DNA of 64,000 nucleotides from Corallium rubrum (lineage: Eukaryota > Cnidaria > Anthozoa > Scleralcyonacea > Coralliidae). Shown here in pieces: positions 40,501 to 54,426 of this stretch. Positions within the stretch are counted from its first letter, which is position 1; every line of letters starts with the position of its first letter. The position numbers and the translations under genes are program-made. The notes below the pieces were generated by a model. That model made no database searches and had not been told where the DNA came from. It worked only from the letters and a program-made list of their open reading frames with translations. The stretch lies in assembly GCA_964035015.1 (NCBI GenBank), contig CAXIUP010000180.1, positions 1 through 64,000 of the forward strand. Direction: 5' to 3'.

Positions 40501-43079
40501 TTCTTGAGGTTAAGCATATGAAGGCAGCAGTGAAATAATCCAAATAGTGTAACTTCTTGAGGTTAGGCATATGGTCGCAGCGGTGAAATAATCCAAATAG
40601 TGCAACTTCTTGAGGATAGGCATATGGTCACAGTGGTGAAATAATCCAAATAGTGTAACTTCTTGAGGTTAGCCATATGGTCGCAGCAGTGAAATAATCC
40701 TATAATGTAACTTCTTGATGTTAGGCATATGGTCACAGAGGTGAAATAATCCAAATAGTGTAACTTCTTGAGGTTAGGCATATGGTCGCAGCGGTGAAAC
40801 AATCCGAATAGTGTAGCTTCTTGAGGTTAGGCATATGGTCGCAGCGGTGAAATAATCCAAATAGTGTAACTTCTTGACGTTAGGCATATGGTCGCGGTGG
40901 TGAAATACTCCAAATAATGTAACTTCTTGAGGTTAGGCATATGGTCGCGGCAGTGAAATAATCCAAATAGTGTAACTTCTTGAGGTTAGGCATATGGTCG
41001 CAGCGGTGAAATAATCCAAATAGTGTAACTTCTTGTGGTTAGGCATATGGTCGCAGCGGTGAAATAATCCAAATAGTGTAACTTCTTGAGGTTAGGCATA
41101 TGGTCGCAGCGGTGAAATAATCCAAATAGTGTAACTTCTTGTGGTTAGGCATATGGTCGCAGCGGTGAAATAATCCAAATAGTGTAACTTCTTGAGGTTA
41201 GGCATATGGTCACAGTAGTGAAATAATCCAAATAGTGTAACTTCTTGAGGTTAGGCATATAGTCGCAGCGGTGACAGAATCCAAATTGTGTAACTTCTTG
41301 AGGTTAGGCAGATGGTCGCAGCGGTGAAATAATCCAAATAGTGTAACTTCTTGAGGTTAGGCATATGGTCGCGGCGGTGAAATACTCCAAATAATGTAAC
41401 TTCTTCAGGTTAGGCATATGGTCGCGGCAGTGAAATAATCCAAATAGTGTAACTTCTTGAGGTTAGGCATATGGTCGCAACGGTGAAATAATCCAAATAG
41501 TGAAACTTCTTGAGGTTAGGCATATGGTCGCAGGGGGGAAATAATCCAAATAGTGTAACTTCATGAGGTTAGGCATATGGCCACAGCGGTGAAATAATCC
41601 AAATAGTGCAACTTCTTGAGGATAGGCATATGGCCACAGTGGTGAAATAATCCAAATAGTGTAACTTCTTGAGGTTAGGCATATGGTTGCAGCGGTGAAA
41701 TAATCCAAATAGTGAAACTTCTTGAGGTTACGCATATGGTCGCAGCGGTGAAATAATCCAAATAGTGTAACTTCTTGAGGTTAGGCATATGGTTGCAGCG
41801 GTGAAATAATCCAAATAGTGTAACTTCTTGATGTTAGGCATATGGTTGCAGTGGTGAAATAATCCAAATAGTGTAACTTCTTGAGGTTAGGCATATGGTC
41901 GCAGTGCTGAAATAATCCAAATAGTGTAACTTCTTGAGGTTAGGCATATGGTCGCAGCGGTGAAATAATCCAAATAGTGTAATTTCTTGAGGTTAGGCAT
42001 ATGGTCGCGGCAGTGAAATACTCCAAATAATGTAACTTCTTGAGGTTAGGCATATGGTCGCGCCAGTGAAATAATCCAAATAGTGTAATTTCTTGAGGTT
42101 AGGCATATGGTCGCAGCAGTGAAATAATCCAAATAGTGTAACTTCTTGAGGTTAGGCATATGGTCGCAGCGGTGAAATAATCCAAATAGTGTAACTTCTT
42201 GAGGTTAGGCATATGGTCACAGCGGTGAAATAATGCAAATAGTGTAACTTCTTTAGGTTAGGCATATAGTGGCAGCGGTGACATAATCCAAATAGAGTAA
42301 CTTCTTGAGGTTAGGCATATGGTCGCAGCGGTGAAATAATCCAAATAGTGTAACTTCTTGAGGTTAGGCATATGGGCGCATTGGTGAAATAATCCAAATA
42401 GTGTAACTTCTTGAGGTTAGGCATATGGTCGCAGTGGTGAAATAATCCAAATAGTGTAACTTCTTGAGGTTAGGCACATGGTCGCAGCGGTGAAATAGTC
42501 CAAATAGTGTAACTTCTTGAGGTTAGGCATATGGTCGCAGTGCTGAAATAATCCAAATAGTGTAACTTCTTGAGGTTAGGCATATGGTCGCGGCAGTGAA
42601 ATAATCCAAATAGTGTAATTTCTTGAGGTTAGGCATATGGTCGCGGCCGTGAAATAATCGAAATAATGTAACTTCTTGAGGTTAGGCATATGGTCGCAGC
42701 GGTGACATAATCCAAATAGTGTAACTTCTTCAGGTTGGGCATATGGTCACCGCGATGAAATAATCCAAATAGTGTAACTTCTTGAGGTTAGGCGTATGGT
42801 CACAGCGGTGAAATTATGCAAATAGTGTAACTTCTTGAGGTTAGGCATATAGTCGCAGCGGTGACAAAATCCAAATAGTGTAACTTCTTGAGGTTAGGCA
42901 TATGGTCGCAGTGGTGAAATAATCCAAATAGTGTAACTTCGTGAGGTTAGGCATATGGTCGCAGCGGTGAAATAATCCAAATAGTGTAACTTCTTGAGGT
43001 TAGGCATATGAGCGCAGTGGTGAAATAATCCAAATAGTGTAACTTCTTGAGGTTAGGCATATGGTCGCAGTGGTGAAAT

Positions 43080-45980
43080 AATCCAAATAGTGTAACTTCT
43101 TCAGGTTAGGCACATGGTCGCAGCGGTGAAATAATCCAAATAGTGTAACTTCTTGACGTTAGGCATATGGTCGCGGTGGTGAAATACTCCAAATAATGTA
43201 ACTTCTTGAGGTTAGGCATATGGTCGCGGCAGTGAAATAATCCAAATAGTGTAACTTCTTGAGGTTAGGCATATGGTCGCAGCGGTGAAATAATCCAAAT
43301 AGTGTAACTTCTTGAGGTTAGGCATATGGTCGCAGCGGTGAAATAATCCAAATAGTGTAACTTCTTGAGGTTAGGCATATGGTCGCAGCGGTGAAATAAT
43401 CCAAATAGTGTAACTTCTTGTGGTTAGGCATATGGTCGCAGCGGTGAAATAATCCAAATAGTGTAACTTCTTGAGGTTAGGCATATGGTCACAGTAGTGA
43501 AATAATGCAAATAGTGTAACTTCTTGAGGTTAGGCATATAGTCGCAGCGGTGACAGAATCCAAATTGTGTAACTTCTTGAGGTTAGGCAGATGGTCGCAG
43601 CGGTGAAATAATCCAAATAGTGTAACTTCTTGAGGTTAGGCATATGGTCGCGGCGGTGAAATACTCCAAATAATGTAACTTCTTCAGGTTAGGCATATGG
43701 TCGCGGCAGTGAAATAATCCAAATAGTGTAACTTCTTGAGGTTAGGCATATGGTCGCAACGGTGAAATAATCCAAATAGTGAAACTTCTTGAGGTTAGGC
43801 ATATGGTCGCAGGGGAAATAATCCAAATAGTGTAACTTCATGAGGTTAGGCATATGGCCACAGCGGTGAAATAATCCAAATAGTGCAACTTCTTGAGGAT
43901 AGGCATATGGCCACAGTGGTGAAATAATCCAAATAGTGTAACTTCTTGAGGTTAGGCATATGGTTGCAGCGGTGAAATAATCCAAATAGTGAAACTTCTT
44001 GAGGTTACGCATATGGTCGCAGCGGTGAAATAATCCAAATAGTGTAACTTCTTGAGGTTAGGCATATGGTTGCAGCGGTGAAATAATCCAAATAGTGTAA
44101 CTTCTTGATGTTAGGCATATGGTTGCAGTGGTGAAATAATCCAAATAGTGTAACTTCTTGAGGTTAGGCATATGGTCGCAGTGCTGAAATAATCCAAATA
44201 GTGTAACTTCTTGAGGTTAGGCATATGGTCGCAGCGGTGAAATAATCCAAATAGTGTAAATTCTTGAGGTTAGGCATATGGTCGCGGCAGTGAAATACTC
44301 CAAATAATGTAACTTCTTGAGGTTAGGCATATGGTCGCGGCAGTGAAATAATCCAAATAGTGTAATTTCTTGAGGTTAGGCATATGGTCGCAGCAGTGAA
44401 ATAATCCAAATAGTGTAACTTCTTGAGGTTAGGCATATGGTCGCTGTGGTGAAATAATCCAAATAGTGTAACTTCTTGAGGTTAGGCATATGGTCGCAGT
44501 GGTGAAATAATCCAAATAGTGTAACTTCTTCAGGTTAGGCACATGGTCGCAGCGGTGAAATAATCCAAATAGTGTAACTTCTTGACGTTAGGCATATGGT
44601 CGCGGTGGTGAAATACTCCAAATAATGTAACTTCTTGAGGTTAGGCATATGGTCGCGGCAGTGAAATAATCCAAATAGTGTAACTTCTTGAGGTTAGGCA
44701 TATGGTCGCAGCGGTGAAATAATCCAAATAGTGTAACTTCTTGTGGTTAGGCATATGGTCGCAGCGGTGAAATAATCCAAATAGTGTAACTTCTTGAGGT
44801 TAGGCATATGGTCGCAGCGGTGAAATAATCCAAATAGTGTAACTTCTTGTGGTTAGGCATATGGTCGCAGCGGTGAAATAATCCAAATAGTGTAACTTCT
44901 TGAGGTTAGGCATATGGTCACAGTAGTGAAATAATGCAAATAGTGTAACTTCTTGAGGTTAGGCATATAGTCGCAGCGGTGACAGAATCCAAATTGTGTA
45001 ACTTCTTGAGGTTAGGCAGATGGTCGCAGCGGTGAAATAATCCAAATAGTGTAACTTCTTGAGGTTAGGCATATGGTCGCGGCGGTGAAATACTCCAAAT
45101 AATGTAACTTCTTCAGGTTAGGCATATGGTCGCGGCAGTGAAATAATCCAAATAGTGTAACTTCTTGAGGTTAGGCATATGGTCGCAACGGTGAAATAAT
45201 CCAAATAGTGAAACTTCTTGAGGTTAGGCATATGGTCGCAGGGGGGAAATAATCCAAATAGTGTAACTTCATGAGGTTAGGCATATGGCCACAGCGGTGA
45301 AATAATCCAAATAGTGCAACTTCTTGAGGATAGGCATATGGCCACAGTGGTGAAATAATCCAAATAGTGTAACTTCTTGAGGTTAGGCATATGGTTGCAG
45401 CGGTGAAATAATCCAAATAGTGAAACTTCTTGAGGTTACGCATATGGTCGCAGCGGTGAAATAATCCAAATAGTGTAACTTCTTGAGGTTAGGCATATGG
45501 TTGCAGCGGTGAAATAATCCAAATAGTGTAACTTCTTGATGTTAGGCATATGGTTGCAGTGGTGAAATAATCCAAATAGTGTAACTTCTTGAGGTTAGGC
45601 ATATGGTCGCAGTGCTGAAATAATCCAAATAGTGTAACTTCTTGAGGTTAGGCATATGGTCGCAGCGGTGAAATAATCCAAATAGTGTAATTTCTTGAGG
45701 TTAGGCATATGGTCGCGGCAGTGAAATACTCCAAATAATGTAACTTCTTGAGGTTAGGCATATGGTCGCGGCAGTGAAATAATCCAAATAGTGTAATTTC
45801 TTGAGGTTAGGCATATGGTCGCAGCAGTGAAATAATCCAAATAGTGTAACTTCTTGAGGTTAGGCATATGGTCGCAGCGGTGAAATAATCCAAATAGTGT
45901 AACTTCTTGAGGTTAGGCATATGGTCACAGCGGTGAAATAATGCAAATAGTGTAACTTCTTTAGGTTAGGCATATAGTGG
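43080..45980 (+). repeat. 27-monomer higher-order repeat, two copies
   Basis: CTTCTTCAGGTTAGGCACAT near 43,096 and 44,525 are 1,429 bp apart, which is 27 monomers less the two bases missing at GCAGGGGAAAT near 43,810. A second marker pair further right is exactly 1,431 bp apart (44,012 and 45,443). The same block occurs at about 38.4 and 41.5 kb. Confidence 0.75.
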
Positions 45981-48900
45981 CAGCGGTGACATAATCCAAA
46001 TAGAGTAACTTCTTGAGGTTAGGCATATGGTCGCAGCGGTGAAATAATCCAAATAGTGTAACTTCTTGAGGTTAGGCATATGGGCGCATTGGTGAAATAA
46101 TCCAAATAGTGTAACTTCTTGAGGTTAGGCATATGGTCGCAGTGGTGAAATAATCCAAATAGTGTAACTTCTTGAGGTTAGGCACATGGTCGCAGCGGTG
46201 AAATAGTCCAAATAGTGTAACTTCTTGAGGTTAGGCATATGGTCGCAGTGCTGAAATAATCCAAATAGTGTAACTTCTTGAGGTTAGGCATATGGTCGCG
46301 GCAGTGAAATAATCCAAATAGTGTAATTTCTTGAGGTTAGGCATATGGTCGCGGCCGTGAAATAATCGAAATAATGTAACTTCTTGAGGTTAGGCATATG
46401 GTCGCAGCGGTGACATAATCCAAATAGTGTAACTTCTTCAGGTTGGGCATATGGTCACCGCGGTGAAATAATCCAAATAGTGTAACTTCTTGAGGTTAGG
46501 CATATGGTCACAGCGGTGAAATAATGCAAATAGTGTAACTTCTTGAGGTTAGGCATATAGTCGCAGCGGTGACATAATCCAAATAGTGTAACTTCTTGAG
46601 GTTAGGCATATGGTCGCAGTGGTGAAATAATCCAAATAGTGTAACTTCGTGAGGTTAGGCATATGGCCGCAGCGGTGAAATAATCCAAATAGTGTAACTT
46701 CTTGAGGTTAGGCATATGAGCGCAGTGGTGAAATAATCCAAATAGTGTAACTTCTTGAGGTTAGGCATATGGTCGCAGTGGTGAAATAATCCAAATAGTG
46801 TAACTTCTTTAGGTTAGGCACATGGTCGCAGCGGTGAAATAATCCAAATAGTGTAACTTCTTGAGGTTAGGCATATGGTCGCAGTGGTGAAATAATCCAA
46901 ATAGTGTAACTTCTTGAGGTTAGGCATATGGTTGCCGTGGTAAAATAATCCAAATAGTGTAACTTGTTGAGGTTAGGCATATGGTCGCGGTGGTGAAATA
47001 ATCCAAATAATGTAACTTCTTGAGGTTAGGCATATGGCCGCGGGAGTGAAATAATCCAAACAGTGTAACTTCTTGAGGTTAGGCATATGGTCGCAGTGGT
47101 GAAATAATCCAAAAAGTGTAACTTCTTGAGGTTAGCCATATGGTCGCAGCGGTGAAATAATCCAAATAGTGTAACTTCTTCAGGTTAGGCACATGGTCGC
47201 AGCGGTGAAATAATCCAAATAGTGTAACTTCTTGAGGTTAGGCATATGGTCGCAGTGATGAAATAATCCAAATAGTGTAACTTCTTGAGGTTAGGCATAT
47301 GGTCGCAGCGGTGAAATAATCCAAATAGTGTAATTTCTTGAGGTTAGGCATATGGTCGCGGCGGTGAAATACTCCAAATAATGTAACTTCTTGAGGTTAG
47401 GCATATGGTCGCGGCAGTGAAATAATCCGAATAGTGTAATTTCTTAAGGTTAGGCATATGGTCGCAGCGGTGAAATAATCCAAATAGTGTAAATTCTTGA
47501 GGTTAGGCATATGGTCGCAGCGGTGAAATAATCCAAATAGTGTAACTTCTTGAGGTTAGGCATATGGTCACAGTGGTGAAATAATGCAAATAGTGTAACT
47601 TCTTGAGGTTAGGCATATAGTTGCGACGGTGACATAATCCAAATAGAGTAACTTCTTGAGGTTAGGCATATGGTCGCAGCGGTGAAATAATCCAAATAGT
47701 GTAACCTCTTGAGGTTAGGCATATGGGCGCATTGGTGAAATAATCCAAATAGTGTAACTTCTTGAGGTTAGGCATATGGTCGCAGTGGTGAAATAATCCA
47801 AATAGTGTAACTTCTTGAGGTTAAGCACATGGTCGCAGCGGTGAAATAGTCCAAATAGTGTAACTTCTTGAGGTTAGGCATATGGTCGCAGTGCTGAAAT
47901 AATCCAAATAGTGTAACTTCTTGAGGTTAGGCATATGGTCGCAGCGGTGAAATACTCCAAATAATGTAACTTCTTGAGGTTAGGCATATGGTCACGGCAG
48001 TGAAATAATCCAAATAGTGTAATTTCTTGAGGTTAGGCATATGGTCGCGGCGGTGAAATAATCCAAATAATGTAACTTCTTGAGGTTAGGCATATGGTCG
48101 CAGCGGTGAAATAATCCAAATAGTGTAACTTCTTGAGGTTAGGCATATGGTTGCAGCGGTGAAATAATCCAAATAGTGTAACTTCTTGATGTTAGGCATA
48201 TGGTTGCAGTGGTGAAATAATCCAAATAGTGTAACTTCTTGAGGTTAGGCATATGGTCGCAGTGCTGAAATAATCCAAATAGTGTAACTTCTTGAGGTTA
48301 GGCATATGGTCGCAGCGGTGAAATAATCCAAATAGTGTAATTTCTTGAGGTTAGGCATATGGTCGCGGCAGTGAAATACTCCAAATAATGTAACTTCTTG
48401 AGGTTAGGCATATGGTCGCGGCAGTGAAATAATCCAAATAGTGTAATTTCTTGAGGTTAGGCATATGGTCGCAGCGGTGAAATAATCCAAATAGTGTAAC
48501 TTCTTGAGGTTAGGCATATGGTCGTAGTGCTGAAATAATCCAAATAGTGTAACTTCTTGAGGGTAGGCATATGGTCGCAGCGGTGAAATAATCCAAATAG
48601 TGTAATTTCTTGAGGTTAGGCATATGGTCGCAACGGTGAAATAATCCAAATAGTGAAACTTCTTGAGGTTAGGCATATGGTCGCAGGGGGGAAATAATCC
48701 AAATAGTGTAACTTCATGAGGTTAGGCATATGGCCACAGCGGTGAAATAATCCAAATAGTGCAACTTCTTGAGGATAGGCATATGGCCACAGTGGTGAAA
48801 TAATCCAAATAGTGTAACTTCTTGAGGTTAGGCATATGGTTGCAGCGGTGAAATAATCCAAATAGTGAAACTTCTTGAGGTTACGCATATGGTCGCAGCG

Positions 48901-51900
48901 GTGAAATAATCCAAATAGTGTAACTTCTTGAGGTTAGGCATATGGTTGCAGCGGTGAAATAATCCAAATAGTGTAACTTCTTGATGTTAGGCATATGGTT
49001 GCAGTGGTGAAATAATCCAAATAGTGTAACTTCTTGAGGTTAGGCATATGGTCGCAGTGCTGAAATAATCCAAATAGTGTAACTTCTTGAGGTTAGGCAT
49101 ATGGTCGCAGCGGTGAAATAATCCAAATAGTGTAATTTCTTGAGGTTAGGCATATGGTCGCGGCAGTGAAATACTCCAAATAATGTAACTTCTTGAGGTT
49201 AGGCATATGGTCGCGGCAGTGAAATAATCCAAATAGTGTAATTTCTTGAGGTTAGGCATATGGTCGCAGCAGTGAAATAATCCAAATAGTGTAACTTCTT
49301 GAGGTTAGGCATATGGTCGCAGCGGTGAAATAATCCAAATAGTGTAACTTCTTGAGGTTAGGCATATGGTCACAGCGGTGAAATAATGCAAATAGTGTAA
49401 CTTCTTTAGGTTAGGCATATAGTGGCAGCGGTGACATAATCCAAATAGAGTAACTTCTTGAGGTTAGGCATATGGTCGCAGCGGTGAAATAATCCAAATA
49501 GTGTAACTTCTTGAGGTTAGGCATATGGGCGCATTGGTGAAATAATCCAAATAGTGTAACTTCTTGAGGTTAGGCATATGGTCGCAGTGGTGAAATAATC
49601 CAAATAGTGTAACTTCTTGAGGTTAGGCACATGGTCGCAGCGGTGAAATAGTCCAAATAGTGTAACTTCTTGAGGTTAGGCATATGGTCGCAGTGCTGAA
49701 ATAATCCAAATAGTGTAACTTCTTGAGGTTAGGCATATGGTCGCAGCAGTGAAATAATCCAAATAGTGTAATTTCTTGAGGTTAGGCATATGGTCGCGGC
49801 CGTGAAATAATCGAAATAATGTAACTTCTTGAGGTTAGGCATATGGTCGCAGCGGTGACATAATCCAAATAGTGTAACTTCTTCAGGTTGGGCATATGGT
49901 CACCGCGGTGAAATAATCCAAATAGTGTAACTTCTTGAGGTTAGGCGTATGGTCACAGCGGTGAAATAATGCAAATAGTGTAACTTCTTGAGGTTAGGCA
50001 TATAGTCGCAGCGGTGACAAAATCCAAATAGTGTAACTTCTTGAGGTTAGGCATATGGTCGCAGTGGTGAAATAATCCAAATAGTGTAACTTCGTGAGGT
50101 TAGGCATATGGCCGCAGCGGTGAAATAATCCAAATAGTGTGACTTCTTGATGTTAGGCATATGGTTGCAGTGGTGAAATAATCCAAATAGTGTAACTTCT
50201 TGAGGTTAGGCATATGGTCGCAGTGCTGAAATAATCCAAATAGTGTAACTTCTTGAGGTTAGGCATATGGTCGCAGCGGTGAAATAATCCAAATAGTGTA
50301 ATTTCTTGAGGTTAGGCATATGGTCGCGGCAGTGAAATACTCCAAATAATGTAACTTCTTGAGGTTAGGCATATGGTCGCGGCAGTGAAATAATCCAAAT
50401 AGTGTAATTTCTTGAGGTTAGGCATATGGTCGCAGCGGTGAAATAATCCAAATAGTGTAACTTCTTGAGGTTAGGCATATGGTCACAGCGGTGAAATAAT
50501 CCAAATAGTGTAACTTCTTGAGGTTAGGCATATGGTCACAGCGGTGAAATAATGCAAATAGTGTAACTTCTTTAGGTTAGGCATATAGTGGCAGCGGTGA
50601 CATAATCCAAATAGAGTAACTTCTTGAGGTTAGGCATATGGTCGCAGCGGTGAAATAATCCAAATAGTGTAACTTCTTGAGGTTAGGCATATGGGCGCAT
50701 TGGTGAAATAATCCAAATAGTGTAACTTCTTGAGGTTAGGCATATGGTCGCAGTGGTGAAATAATCCAAATAGTGTAACTTCTTGAGGTTAGGCACATGG
50801 TCGCAGCGGTGAAATAGTCCAAATAGTGTAACTTCTTGAGGTTAGGCATATGGTCGCAGTGCTGAAATAATCCAAATAGTGTAACTTCTTGAGGTTAGGC
50901 ATATGGTCGCGGCAGTGAAATAATCCAAATAGTGTAATTTCTTGAGGTTAGGCATATGGTCGCGGCGGTGAAATAATCGAAATAATGTAACTTCTTGAGG
51001 TTAGGCATATGGTCGCAGCGGTGACATAATCCAAATAGTGTAACTTCTTCAGGTTGGGCATATGGTCACCGCGGTGAAATAATCCAAATAGTGTAACTTC
51101 TTGAGGTTAGGCGTATGGTCACAGCGGTGAAATAATGCAAATAGTGTAACTTCTTGAGGTTAGGCATATAGTCGCAGCGGTGACAAAATCCAAATAGTGT
51201 AACTTCTTGAGGTTAGGCATATGGTCGCAGTGGTGAAATAATCCAAATAGTGTAACTTCTTGAGGTTAGGCATATGGTCGCAGCGGTGAAATAATCCAAA
51301 TAGTGTAACTTCTTGAGGTTAGGCATATGAGCGCAGTGGTGAAATAATCCAAATAGTGTAACTTCTTGAGGTTAGGCATATGGTCGCAGTGGTGAAATAA
51401 TCCAAATAGTGTAACTTCTTCAGGTTAGGCACATGGTCGCAGCGGTGAAATAATCCAAATAGTGTAACTTCTTGAGGTTAGGCATATGGTCGCAGTGGTG
51501 AAATAATCCAAATAGTGTGACTTCTTGAGGTTAGGCATATGGTTGCCGTGGTAAAATAATCCAAATAGTGTAACTTGTTGAGGTTAGGCATATGGTCGCG
51601 GTGGTGAAATAATCCAAATAATGTAACTTCTTGAGGTTAGGCATATGGTCGCGGGAGTGAAATAATCCAAACAGTGTAACTTCTTGAGGTTAGGCATATG
51701 GTCGCAGTGGTGAAATAATCCAAAAAGTGTAACTTCTTGAGGTTAGCCATATGGTCGCAGCGGTGAAATAATCCAAATAGTGTAACTTCTTGAGGTTAGG
51801 CACATGGTCGCAGCGGTGAAATAATCCAAATAGTGTAACTTCTTGAGGTTAGGCATATGGTCACAGTGATGAAATAATCCAAATAGTGTAACTTCTTGAG

Positions 51901-54238
51901 GTTAGGCATATGGTCGCAGCGGTGAAATAATCCAAATAGTGTAATTTCTTGAGGTTAGGCATATGGTCGCGGCGGTGAAATACTCCAAATAATGTAACTT
52001 CTTGAGGTTAGGCATATGGTCGCGGCAGTGAAATAATCCGAATAGTGTAATTTCTTGAGGTTAGGCATATGGTCGCAGCGGTGAAATAATCCAAATAGTG
52101 TAACTTCTTGAGGTTAGGCATATGGTCGCAGCGGTGAAATAATCCAAATAGTGTAACTTCTTGAGGTTAGGCATATGGTCACAGTGGTGAAATAATGCAA
52201 ATAATGTAACTTCTTGAGGTTAGGCATATGGTCGCGGCAGTGAAATAATCCAAATAGTGTAATTTCTTGAGGTTAGGCATATGGTCGCAGCGGTGAAATA
52301 ATCCAAATAGTGTAACTTCTTGAGGTTAGGCATATGGTCGCAGCGGTGAAATAATCCAAATAGTGTAACTTCTTGAGGTTAGGCATATGGTTGCAGCGGT
52401 GAAATAATCCAAATAGTGTAACTTCTTGATGTTAGGCATATGGTTGCAGTGGTGAAATAATCCAAATAGTGTAACTTCTTGAGGTTAGGCATATGGTCGC
52501 AGTGCTGAAATAATCCAAATAGTGTAACTTCTTGAGGTTAGGCATATGGTCGCAGCGGTGAAATAATCCAAATAGTGTAATTTCTTGAGGTTAGGCATAT
52601 GGTCGCGGCAGTGAAATACTCCAAATAATGTAACTTCTTGAGGTTAGGCATATGGTCGCGGCAGTGAAATAATCCAAATAGTGTAATTTCTTGAGGTTAG
52701 GCATATGGTCGCAGCGGTGAAATAATCCAAATAGTGTAACTTCTTGAGGTTAGGCATATGGTCGCAGTGCTGAAATAATCCAAATAGTGTAACTTCTTGA
52801 GGGTAGGCATATGGTCGCAGCGGTGAAATAATCCAAATAGTCTAATTTCTTGAGGTTAGGCATATGGTCGCGGCGGTGAAATACTCCAAATAATGTAACT
52901 TCTTGAGGTTAGGCATATGGTCGCGGAAGTGAAATAATCCAAATAGTGTAATTTCTTGAGGTTAGGCATATGGTCGCAGTGGTGAAATAATCCAAATAGT
53001 GTAACTTCTTGAGGTTAAGCACATGGTCGCAGCGATGAAATAGTCCAAATAGTGTAACTTCTTGAGGTTAGGCATATGGTCGCAGTGCTGAAATAATCCA
53101 AATAGTGTAACTTCTTGAGGTTAGGCATATGGTCGCGGTGGTGAAATACTCCAAATAATGTAACTTCTTGAGGCGAGGCATATGGTCGCGGAAGTGAAAT
53201 AATCCAAATAGTGTAACTTCTTGAGGTTAGGCATAAGGTCGCAGTGGTGAAATAATCCAAATAGTGTAACTTCTTGAGGTTAGGCGTAGAGTCGCAGCGT
53301 TGAAATAATCCAAATAGGGTAACTTCTTGAGGTTAAGCATATGAAGGCAGCAGTGAAATAATCCAAATAGTGTAACTTCTTGAGGTTAGGCATATGGTCG
53401 CAGCGGTGAAATAATCCAAATAGTGCAACTTCTTGAGGATAGGCATATGGTCACAGTGGTGAAATAATCCAAATAGTGTAACTTCTTGAGGTTAGCCATA
53501 TGGTCGCAGCAGTGAAATAATCCTATAATGTAACTTCTTGATGTTAGGCATATGGTCACAGAGGTGAAATAATCCAAATAGTGTAACTTCTTGAGGTTAG
53601 GCATATGGTCGCAGCGGTGAAACAATCCGAATAGTGTAGCTTCTTGAGGTTAGGCATATGGTCGCAGCGGTGAAATAATCCAAATAGTGTAACTTCTTGA
53701 CGTTAGGCATATGGTCGCGGTGGTGAAATACTCCAAATAATGTAACTTCTTGAGGTTAGGCATATGGTCGCGGCAGTGAAATAATCCAAATAGTGTAACT
53801 TCTTGAGGTTAGGCATATGGTCGCAGCGGTGAAATAATCCAAATAGTGTAACTTCTTGTGGTTAGGCATATGGTCGCAGCGGTGAAATAATCCAAATAGT
53901 GTAACTTCTTGAGGTTAGGCATATGGTCGCAGCGGTGAAATAATCCAAATAGTGTAACTTCTTGTGGTTAGGCATATGGTCGCAGCGGTGAAATAATCCA
54001 AATAGTGTAACTTCTTGAGGTTAGGCATATGGTCACAGTAGTGAAATAATGCAAATAGTGTAACTTCTTGAGGTTAGGCATATAGTCGCAGCGGTGACAG
54101 AATCCAAATTGTGTAACTTCTTGAGGTTAGGCAGATGGTCGCAGCGGTGAAATAATCCAAATAGTGTAACTTCTTGAGGTTAGGCATATGGTCGCGGCGG
54201 TGAAATACTCCAAATAATGTAACTTCTTCAGGTTAGGC

Positions 54239-54258
54239 ATAGATAGATAGATAGATAG
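54239..54258. repeat. (ATAG)n tail at the retrotransposon 3' end
   Basis: Five tandem ATAG units directly join satellite and element. On the element's sense strand this is a CTAT-type repeat at the extreme 3' end. Short tandem repeats instead of poly(A) are usual 3' tails in CR1-related elements. Confidence 0.85.
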
Positions 54259-54426
54259 AAAACTTTATTTAAACACGCTGACCCCGTCAACCGAAGCTGA
54301 TTTCCACGAGGGGCGTGTGTGAAAGAAGTGTACAAGTATAGTATAAAAAATTATTTACAAGATATAAGATATAGTATTAAGTAAGTTAGTAACGAAATTA
54401 TCTAATAGTAATGTTCTAAAATTATC

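Larger units (their letters stand above)
4050..54240 (+). repeat. 53-bp satellite array, main block (about 947 monomers)
   Basis: Uninterrupted tandem monomers of 53 bp all lie in one orientation. Each contains GAAATAATCCAAATAGTG, CTTCTTGAGGTTAGGCATAT and a variable GGTCGCAGCGGT segment. Recurrent variants include GTCGCGGCGG with ATACTCC, GTCGCGGCAG with TAATTTCTT, GTCGCAGTGC, GTCACAGCGG with AATGC, ATAGTCGCAGCGGTGACAT, GGGCGCATTGG and TTGCCGTGGTAAAA. Only small indels disturb the period. On the - strand, 53 is two more than a multiple of 3, so a frame cycles through all three phases and meets one consensus TAA per three monomers. ORFs of 37+53n residues (90, 143) arise where that TAA is mutated. 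I regard none as genes. Confidence 0.98.

Noticed and set aside
4050-54240. CRISPR-like array (regular repeats)
   Set aside because: The whole 53-bp unit is repeated without unique spacers, and the context is eukaryotic retrotransposons; it is a satellite.
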